A stretch of DNA of 26,497 nucleotides, from positions 1 through 26,497 of the IMG/VR virus record IMGVR_UViG_3300010149_005752; one strand, given 5' to 3'. Below the pieces are notes generated by a model. The model saw nothing but the letters and a program-made list of their open reading frames with translations. It had not been told where the DNA came from and did no database searches. Below are positions 20,592 through 26,497 of the stretch, one piece after another (position 1 is the first letter of the stretch; every line of letters begins with the position of its first letter). Position numbers and translations under genes: made by a program. The DNA is from a virus.

Positions 20592-21308
20592 ATGAATATA
20601 GATAAAATAATTAATGAAGCTATTAAAGATTCTTTTAAAAAAGAAAAAGAAGAAAATTTAATCTTAAAACAAAGTAGCAATATTATTAAAGAAAGTTATG
20701 TTACTCAAGCTGGAAAGTTTGATCTTAAAACGGAATTATTATCAGAAAAAACTAAAAAAAGCCATCAAGCTTTATTAGAAGGCTATGTAAAAGAGTTAAA
20801 TGAAATATCAGCAAAGTTAGACTCAGCAGATACTTCTGAAGCAAATTTAAATAATTCAGAATTTAGATCATTAAAAATAGATGAAACTTATAATTTAAAT
20901 GCTGCTTTTTTGCACGGATTATATTTTCAAAATATATCTGATCTTAATAGTCAAGTATCTACAGATAGTTTGTCTTATATGAAACTTTCTAGAGATTTTG
21001 GTACATTTGACAAGTGGCAAGAAGATTTTATTGCTTGCTCGTTATCTGCAAGAAATGGATGGGCTGTAACTTTATATAGTACTCAATTAAAAAGATATGT
21101 TAATACTGTAATTGATTTGCATTCTCAAAATGTTATGATTGGTATGCAACCTTTAATTGTAATTGATTGTTGGGAGCATAGTTATTATAGAGACTATTTA
21201 AAAGATAGAAAGACTTATGTCTTCGCTATGATGAAAGAATTAAACTGGAACGTCATAGAAGAAAGATTTAAGCAAGCTGAAAAAATACACAAGATTTTAG
21301 GAGCTTAA
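20592..21308 (+). CDS. Iron/manganese superoxide dismutase family protein
   Basis: The 238 aa protein matches Fe/Mn superoxide dismutase, which converts superoxide to oxygen and hydrogen peroxide. All four metal ligands can be placed: H58 in the first helix (SEKTKKSHQALLEGYVKEL), H108 in AAFLHGLYF, and D192 and H196 in VIDCWEHSYYRDY, followed by the family's NWNVIEERF end. DFGTFDKWQEDF and NGWAVTLY are also typical. A leader of about 40 residues, which bacterial enzymes lack, precedes the fold. ATG 20592 follows AAAAGG. Neighbours are orphan, probably structural genes, so it may be packaged in or on the virion. Enzymatic activity is probable but not proven. Confidence 0.85.
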   Translation: MNIDKIINEAIKDSFKKEKEENLILKQSSNIIKESYVTQAGKFDLKTELLSEKTKKSHQALLEGYVKELNEISAKLDSADTSEANLNNSEFRSLKIDETYNLNAAFLHGLYFQNISDLNSQVSTDSLSYMKLSRDFGTFDKWQEDFIACSLSARNGWAVTLYSTQLKRYVNTVIDLHSQNVMIGMQPLIVIDCWEHSYYRDYLKDRKTYVFAMMKELNWNVIEERFKQAEKIHKILGA

Positions 21309-21309
21309 T

Positions 21310-22122
21310 ATGAAAAGTAATTTTAAAAACAATATAGAACTTTTATTTGAAAATAAAAAAAAGCCTAGCTTAAAAATTCTTTTAGAAGAAGACGAAGATA
21401 AAAAAAGCGACAAAGAAGAAAAAGAAGAAAAAGAAGAATCTAAAAGTGATGATCCTTTTGACTTTGCTCAAGAAGAAAAGACTGATGAAGAAACACCAGA
21501 AGAAATACCTTCAGAAGAAAATATTGAAAGTATTGATGATAAACAGATGTCTGATAAAGAACAAGAAGATTTAAAAACATCTATGTTTGTTCAAAGCTTA
21601 AATACAGAATTAGAAACTGCTGAAAAAGGTAAAGACCTAAGATATTCTAAACTAAATAGTATAGAAAAGAATAATCCTATTAGCGCTATTACAGATTCTA
21701 AAGAATATAAATTAAAAAATTTATTGTTTGAAAAAAGTAATGATGGAAAAAACATAGCAAAAAAAATAAATTCGTTTTTAGATGATCATCAAGATAAAAT
21801 ATCTAATTTAAAAAAAGCTAACAAGCAAGAGATAGAAGGATATGGTATTGAAATAAACGACTTATTAAATAAATCTGTAAAAGCAGTAAATGAATTTGAA
21901 AAAAAGATACATCCAGCTGATGTTATTTTAAATTTCTATGAAAAGAAAATAGTTGAGCTAGCTCCGTTAGAAGAGATAGATGATATGTTGGACGAGTTTA
22001 GAAAAGAATTTTGTAAGAGAGTAAAAAAAGAAACACAATATACAGATTATGAAAGACCTGAATTTTACGCAGGAAGTAATTCTAACTATAATAGTGGTGT
22101 AGTTGGACAAAAATCAGGTTAA
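21310..22122 (+). CDS. Highly charged orphan protein with acidic N-terminal region, possibly structural
   Basis: This 270 aa protein begins with a short basic/hydrophobic leader (NNIELLFENKK, then LKILLEED) and then a very acidic, Glu- and Lys-rich low-complexity stretch to about residue 95. The rest is helical with charged repeats (KKINSFLDDHQDKISNLKK, DMLDEFRKEFCKRVKK) and a Tyr/Asn/Ser/Gly tail. Composition is that expected of a scaffold, core or flexible virion protein, but there is no sequence match to name it. It starts one base after the dismutase gene stop, with GGAG upstream. Confidence 0.7.
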   Translation: MKSNFKNNIELLFENKKKPSLKILLEEDEDKKSDKEEKEEKEESKSDDPFDFAQEEKTDEETPEEIPSEENIESIDDKQMSDKEQEDLKTSMFVQSLNTELETAEKGKDLRYSKLNSIEKNNPISAITDSKEYKLKNLLFEKSNDGKNIAKKINSFLDDHQDKISNLKKANKQEIEGYGIEINDLLNKSVKAVNEFEKKIHPADVILNFYEKKIVELAPLEEIDDMLDEFRKEFCKRVKKETQYTDYERPEFYAGSNSNYNSGVVGQKSG

Positions 22123-22125
22123 CAG

Positions 22126-22416
22126 ATGAGTAAACAAAAATTTCAAGCAAAAAGAATATTAAACAATAAAACTGTTCATTTTGTTTTGCCAGGAGAAATA
22201 CATAGAAAGTTAAGAGCTAAATTGTTTCTTAAAGAATCTTCTATTCAAAACTTTTTTAAAGTAATATCAGAAAAGTTTTTAGAAGGAGATCCTCATATTC
22301 AATCAATTTTAGAAAAAAGCGTTTTAGAAATTAAAACAAATAAGATAAACAAACTAAAAGAAGTAAATGAGAAAGATTTATACGATGCAATTGAAAGCGA
22401 ATCTCCTTTTAAATAA
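22126..22416 (+). CDS. Small protein with ribbon-helix-helix-like segment
   Basis: The 96 aa product contains KTVHFVLPGEIHRKLRAKLF followed by ESSIQNFFKVISEKFLEGD, which reads as strand, helix, turn, helix in the order of Arc/MetJ-type DNA-binding proteins (LP-x-E-x-H leading the first helix). This would make it a small DNA-binding or regulatory protein. The identification rests on pattern only. It begins 3 bases after the preceding stop, and its tail overlaps the next gene by about 30-50 bases. Confidence 0.6.
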   Translation: MSKQKFQAKRILNNKTVHFVLPGEIHRKLRAKLFLKESSIQNFFKVISEKFLEGDPHIQSILEKSVLEIKTNKINKLKEVNEKDLYDAIESESPFK

Positions 22417-22717
22417 AATACAAAGTTTTATAGATAGAAAAATATCTGAAGTTATTGAAGAAAAAAACAAAGATATATATAAAAATTTAGAAAACTTTAG
22501 AGTAGATCAAATAATAAAAAATCAAAAAATTGATGACCTTAATAAAAAAATTTCTTTATACGAAAAAGAAAATAAAGCACTTTTAAACGATATATTAGTC
22601 ATATCAAATGTTTTAAAAGATGTATTTACTACTGTAGAGTTTTTAAGTATTTTGCTTGAAAATGATTTTGATCCTAATAAAAAAAAATCAACAAATAAAA
22701 AAAAGATAATTCATTAA
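22385..22717 (+). CDS. Coiled-coil orphan protein
   Basis: The product is about 110 aa from ATG 22385, or 116 aa from ATG 22367; AGAAAG before 22385 is slightly better, but the choice is open. It is almost entirely helical, with heptad-like spacing (DLNKKISLYEKENKALLNDI and a hydrophobic helix after it), and ends in a Lys/Asn-rich tail. It overlaps the end of the ribbon-helix-helix-like gene in a different frame. No family is recognised. Confidence 0.6.
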   Translation: MQLKANLLLNKIQSFIDRKISEVIEEKNKDIYKNLENFRVDQIIKNQKIDDLNKKISLYEKENKALLNDILVISNVLKDVFTTVEFLSILLENDFDPNKKKSTNKKKIIH

Positions 22718-22767
22718 ATAACTTAGTTTTTGTATAAAATAATTAAAAATAAAAGCTAAGGTGAAAA

Positions 22768-23133
22768 ATGAAAGAACAAGAACTTATAAACACAATATTG
22801 TTTAGCAATCAGATTAATGAAAAATTTGAAGTTGATGATTCAGGTAGACAATTTAGTAGTACAGCTATTTTTGATAGACCTTCAAAAGAAAAAGAAGATA
22901 TTTTTGAATTACCTATAACTAGCGCTGAAATTACTTCAAATCAACTTACTAAAGATCTAGTAAGCAAAGAAAAACTTTTAGACAAAAATTATCAACCGCA
23001 AAATATAAAAGAGTTAATTTCAGCAATTAATTCAATATTTAATAATATCGATATGACAAAAGATCAAATATCAGTTACTTGGAAAATAATTAAGAAAATA
23101 TCAGAAAAGGTTTCTAAGAATGAAGTTAACTAA
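22768..23133 (+). CDS. Orphan protein preceding the large structural-type gene
   Basis: This 121 aa protein begins with a helix (EQELINTILFSNQINEKFE), continues with a polar loop region, and closes with an amphipathic helix (NIKELISAINSIFNNI, then WKIIKKISEKVSK). It has no recognised domain. AAGG lies 8 bases before the ATG. The last 14 bases overlap the start of the following very large gene, suggesting coupled translation and perhaps a chaperone or partner role, which is unproven. Confidence 0.7.
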   Translation: MKEQELINTILFSNQINEKFEVDDSGRQFSSTAIFDRPSKEKEDIFELPITSAEITSNQLTKDLVSKEKLLDKNYQPQNIKELISAINSIFNNIDMTKDQISVTWKIIKKISEKVSKNEVN

Positions 23134-26100
23134 AATTAGAATAAAAAAGTTGCTAGAAAACAAGTCTAATGATTTTAAAAGAAAATATTACGCATTATCT
23201 ACTTTGTCTACTAATGACAGCATAGATACTTACGAAATATACGCAGAAGCATGTGTATATCTTGAAAATCTTATAAAAACAGAAGGTAAAATACCTGAAT
23301 ATAATGCTATTATTAATCTTTACAAAGAGTCTTTAATAAAAGAAAATAAATCAAAAAGAGTAATAGATAATAATGTTAAGTTTATCAATAGATATTGTGA
23401 CTTATCTTTTTCTAAAAAGCTCTCTTTATTTGAAAACATTGTAGAAGAAGAATTAGTTAGTGCAGGAAAGAATTATTTAAAAAAAGAAATAGATAACAAA
23501 CTTTTCTCTGTAATGATTGAATCTTTTAACACTAAAAAAAGTTTATTTTTAGAGTCAACTGACTTAAACAAAGATGAAAAATCAGGTAAATCATATTTAA
23601 AAGATCTTGCAAAAAAAGTAATAACAATTAAAAATATACCTTTTATAGAAAATACTCTAGGAATTTTTTTACCTAAAGGTTATTTTAAAACAGACGAAGA
23701 AATGCAAAAGCATCTAACAAAGGTAACTCATGCGATTCTTGCAAAATATGATTTAATAGTAAATAAAAGAGCTTCTAAAGAAGATTTAAAAAAATTACAT
23801 ATTATTTCTATTATTGATTATCATTTAAATATAGCACAAGAACCTTATTCTGATGAAGATATTAAAAAAATGTCAGATAGTTTTGGATTAAATGATTATA
23901 CTTTAAGTTCTGTTTACGGCGGATTAGTTAAAAAATCATCTAACGCTTTAAAATCTTTAAAAAGCGTTAGCCTGTCAAGAGGAAAAATAAACGATGACGT
24001 TAAGTCTGTTTTAAAAGCTGAAAGAAATAGGTTAGTTAATCTAATTACGTTTACAGAGTATAGTATAAATACTAACAATTTAAACATAAATGATTTATAC
24101 TTGCTTCTAAGCAGATGTATAAAAGAAGATACATATAAATATCCTTCTAAAAGACTAGGAAAATATCAAACAACAGATATTAAAGTAACTGATTTGGAAG
24201 AACCAGAAGAAACAGTAACTGGTGAAAAAATAAAACAAAAAACAGAATTAGTTCCAATTACAAAAGATATAGTTGATATTGATTTAAAGGGCGAAAAAGT
24301 AATAAGTCTTATTAAAAAAGATATGGATGCTTTGTATTCTGATAAGAGCTTTGATGTAAATGCAAAAGATGATTCATCTAGCGATAATCAACAACAGTAC
24401 TTAAAAGACTTAGAAGATTTTGAAAGAGCAAAGAGTAAAGAAGACAAAGAAGAAATGGAAAAGTATCCTGACTTTTTAGATGCTAAATCTGTAAAGCAAA
24501 AAGGTACAGATCCTAATTATTATCCAAAGCTAAAACCAGTATATAAACCTGAGATTCAAACAACTATGGATAGTGAAGGAAATGTAACTACTAAAAAGGT
24601 TCCTGCTAAAGATATTTGGGGTAATAGAATAATTGTTAAAATGATGCATGTTCATGACAAAGATGGAAATCCTATTGGAGAGTTTGAACTAGAAGATTCT
24701 GAAGATGTTGTTGATATTTCTGATTATTTTCTAAAAAATAAAAGCCAAAGAAAATCAGCTAGAAGAGAAGAATTAGAAAAATCAAAAATGTTAAGCATAT
24801 CATCAGATCCTTCTTTAAGTGCACCTACGCCAGAAGATTATTATAGAATATTGGCAAAAGGAAATAAAAAGCTAGGTAAATCAAAATCTTATCAAGAAAT
24901 AGCAGATTTATCTAGTGGAAGATGGAAAAATCATTCAGGCGCTAGACAAGATATTAATAAATACTTTGTTAGAAGCATGTTTTATTCTGCAAACAATAAG
25001 TTAAAATCATCTATATACAAAGATCTCTTAGTAAAATATATTTATTTATTAGAAAAAAAAGATCTTGTTGATGATAACTTTGTTAATTTAAATGATTTTA
25101 CAAGAGTTAAAGATTCAGATGAATCTAAACTGAGTTTGTTTGAAGATATAAATAACAATATCACAGAAGCTGATATTGAAGAATATCTTACTGGCGAGTT
25201 AGAAGAAAAAGCTTATAGCGATGACATGTCTGGTCTTAAATTTGAAATATTAGATGACTTAATATCAGAAAGTATTTCTGGTTTTAGAATTTTTGTAACA
25301 CATTTAATGAGAGACTTTTACGATAAAAATATTTGGAAAAAACTAGAATTAGACTTAACGTATGCAGTAAAAGAATATTTTAATAAAAACTTTCCTAACA
25401 ATAGAATTGCAGAAAACTTAGCAAAAGGAAGACAAGTTAGAGATATTTTCAAAGTAAAACATTCAGGACAGGCACTTTTTAATACTATAATTTATTGGGT
25501 TATGAGAAGCACTGCAATGAAAGGTGCTAAAGGCCAGATAGATCAGAAAAACTTAGCAAAAGAAGATGTAGAATTAAGAAAAAGTAAGTTTAGAGCTGAA
25601 TTTACAAAAGCTATTAGTAATCATAATAATTTTGTTGATTCATATAATAAAGCTAAAAATAAAAACTGGCCAAAATTAATTTTTAGTAATTTAGATATGG
25701 AAAATTTAGTAAAAGATATTTCATATGAAGATCCAAGTAATAGTATAATAGGAAAGTATTACGAAGAAGCTAGATATTTTGATAATGAAAAATTAAATAG
25801 ATTTAACTCTTGGTTAGGTGAACTTGAAAAAAAGAAAAAGCTATTCACATATGTTTCAGTTGCATTAATAACAAATTGGTATTATAAGAGTGGCTTTATA
25901 TTGTCTAAGATTCAAGGATCTAATGATAGTGCAAATAATAGTAATAGCATAAGATTTGTTTTAAAACACAAAGAAGACAATAGTATTCATCTTTTAGCAA
26001 AAAAAGAAGAGATGATGATAAAAGCAGCTGCTGAAGCTAGAGTCAAAGAATATGAAAAAACAGTAAAATCTGATTTGACTAAGTACGAAGAATATGCAAG

Positions 26101-26497
26101 TAACAAATACAAGAATCCAATGCCTAAACAAATAAGAGACAGATGGATTTCTGATAATTCTACAGAAGAAGCATTATATTACGATCCTACTAAGAAGAGA
26201 CTAGTTAAAGTAGAGATTAATATGCCTATAGAAACAGACGGAGAAGACAATCTTGAAAAATGCAGTATTTTCTTGCCTGATGCTGAAGATAGTATTGTAG
26301 TAAATACTGAGGATCTTGTTCCTTTAAAGATAGATTCAACTATGAAGAGAGAAATTGAAAAATCTTCTGGGTCTAACAAGTATAAGAATACAATGACAAA
26401 AGAAGAAAGAGACAGATGGATATCTAATATATCTACTGATGAAGCACTTTACTTTGACAAAGAATCTCAAAAGCTAGTTAAAGTAGAGATTGATATG
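23120..26497 (+). CDS. Very large orphan protein (at least 1126 residues), 3'-truncated by window edge; probable virion or structural protein
   Basis: An uninterrupted frame runs from ATG 23120 (AAGG 9 bases upstream) to the last base of the window, encoding 1126 residues with no stop. It starts MKLTKIRIKKLLENKSN and is rich in Lys, Ser, Asp and Leu. Helical stretches alternate with acidic linkers near residues 360-460. No enzymatic motif is visible. Near the end, the segment SNKYKNPMPKQIRDRWIS and about 25 residues after it recur 91 residues later as SNKYKNTMTKEERDRWIS, so a repeat array may continue beyond the window. A long repeat-bearing protein in a late-type gene block suggests a tail, fibre or internal virion protein, but this is inference. 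The small minus-strand frame within it is a shadow. Confidence 0.8.
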   Translation, partial: MKLTKIRIKKLLENKSNDFKRKYYALSTLSTNDSIDTYEIYAEACVYLENLIKTEGKIPEYNAIINLYKESLIKENKSKRVIDNNVKFINRYCDLSFSKKLSLFENIVEEELVSAGKNYLKKEIDNKLFSVMIESFNTKKSLFLESTDLNKDEKSGKSYLKDLAKKVITIKNIPFIENTLGIFLPKGYFKTDEEMQKHLTKVTHAILAKYDLIVNKRASKEDLKKLHIISIIDYHLNIAQEPYSDEDIKKMSDSFGLNDYTLSSVYGGLVKKSSNALKSLKSVSLSRGKINDDVKSVLKAERNRLVNLITFTEYSINTNNLNINDLYLLLSRCIKEDTYKYPSKRLGKYQTTDIKVTDLEEPEETVTGEKIKQKTELVPITKDIVDIDLKGEKVISLIKKDMDALYSDKSFDVNAKDDSSSDNQQQYLKDLEDFERAKSKEDKEEMEKYPDFLDAKSVKQKGTDPNYYPKLKPVYKPEIQTTMDSEGNVTTKKVPAKDIWGNRIIVKMMHVHDKDGNPIGEFELEDSEDVVDISDYFLKNKSQRKSARREELEKSKMLSISSDPSLSAPTPEDYYRILAKGNKKLGKSKSYQEIADLSSGRWKNHSGARQDINKYFVRSMFYSANNKLKSSIYKDLLVKYIYLLEKKDLVDDNFVNLNDFTRVKDSDESKLSLFEDINNNITEADIEEYLTGELEEKAYSDDMSGLKFEILDDLISESISGFRIFVTHLMRDFYDKNIWKKLELDLTYAVKEYFNKNFPNNRIAENLAKGRQVRDIFKVKHSGQALFNTIIYWVMRSTAMKGAKGQIDQKNLAKEDVELRKSKFRAEFTKAISNHNNFVDSYNKAKNKNWPKLIFSNLDMENLVKDISYEDPSNSIIGKYYEEARYFDNEKLNRFNSWLGELEKKKKLFTYVSVALITNWYYKSGFILSKIQGSNDSANNSNSIRFVLKHKEDNSIHLLAKKEEMMIKAAAEARVKEYEKTVKSDLTKYEEYASNKYKNPMPKQIRDRWISDNSTEEALYYDPTKKRLVKVEINMPIETDGEDNLEKCSIFLPDAEDSIVVNTEDLVPLKIDSTMKREIEKSSGSNKYKNTMTKEERDRWISNISTDEALYFDKESQKLVKVEIDM
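26102..26497 (+). repeat. In-frame repeat, two copies, 273-base (91-residue) period
   Basis: Copy 1 is at 26102-26224 and copy 2 at 26375-26497. Each encodes 41 residues of the pattern NKYKN-x-M-x-K, RDRWIS, ST-x-EALY, then KLVKVEI ending in Met. Residue identity is high while DNA has diverged, which points to selection on the protein rather than a recent duplication. The window ends exactly within or at the close of copy 2. Confidence 0.85.

Noticed and set aside
26179-26379. Minus-strand 66-residue open frame near the right edge
   Set aside because: It lies antisense to the long uninterrupted frame that carries the in-frame repeat, so it is a shadow.

Overview
The window is a continuous, strongly AT-rich stretch of what is almost certainly a large tailed bacteriophage (Caudoviricetes, possibly jumbo-sized). 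Genes are packed head to tail, with 2-60 base gaps or short overlaps, nearly all on the + strand, with Shine-Dalgarno sites of the AAGGA/GGAG type and some TTG starts. Gene content is typical of a lytic phage: ribonucleotide reductase, thymidylate synthesis, a replicative polymerase, an amidase, homing endonucleases and many small orphan genes. No integrase, tRNA, rRNA, transposase or CRISPR array was seen. The host cannot be identified from the sequence alone.

Layout. Bases 1-8.6 kb form a nucleotide-metabolism island: the C-terminal part of class Ia ribonucleotide reductase large subunit, its small subunit, a ClpP-type protease, a peptidoglycan amidase, a canonical ThyX, a dUTPase/MazG-type pyrophosphohydrolase, a fusion of a second MazG-like domain to a HAD nucleotidase, a divergent second ThyX homologue, and a nucleoside deoxyribosyltransferase-like protein. 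Bases 8.6-13.2 kb are accessory: small orphans, a sugar-nucleotide epimerase-like SDR protein, a zinc-finger PD-(D/E)XK nuclease, a membrane-anchored TadG-like von Willebrand A protein, and the only minus-strand gene.

Bases 13.26-18.24 kb are the centrepiece. A bacterial-type DNA polymerase III alpha subunit is broken into two separately translated genes. The first ends in the N-terminal half of an intein, the second begins with the C-terminal half, and a zinc-finger/NUMOD-like/Vsr-like homing endonuclease gene sits between them. This matches the 'fractured gene' arrangement described from metagenomic data by Dassa and colleagues (2009). Trans-splicing should regenerate a roughly 1190-residue polymerase.

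Bases 18.3-20.2 kb return to pyrimidine metabolism: a P-loop dNMP kinase fused to a thymidylate-synthase-like module, a TK1-type thymidine kinase and a dCMP deaminase. Bases 20.2-26.5 kb hold orphan and probably structural genes, including an Fe/Mn superoxide dismutase homologue with all four metal ligands, a ribbon-helix-helix-like protein, coiled-coil proteins, and a very large open reading frame with an internal 91-residue-period repeat that runs off the window.

Together the metabolic genes can make dTTP de novo (ribonucleotide reductase, dCMP deaminase, dUTPase, ThyX, dNMP kinase) and by salvage (thymidine kinase, deoxyribosyltransferase). A recurrent promoter-like motif, TGTAAA - 16 bases - TATAAT, precedes several of these transcription units, including the polymerase N-half and, separately, the polymerase C-half.
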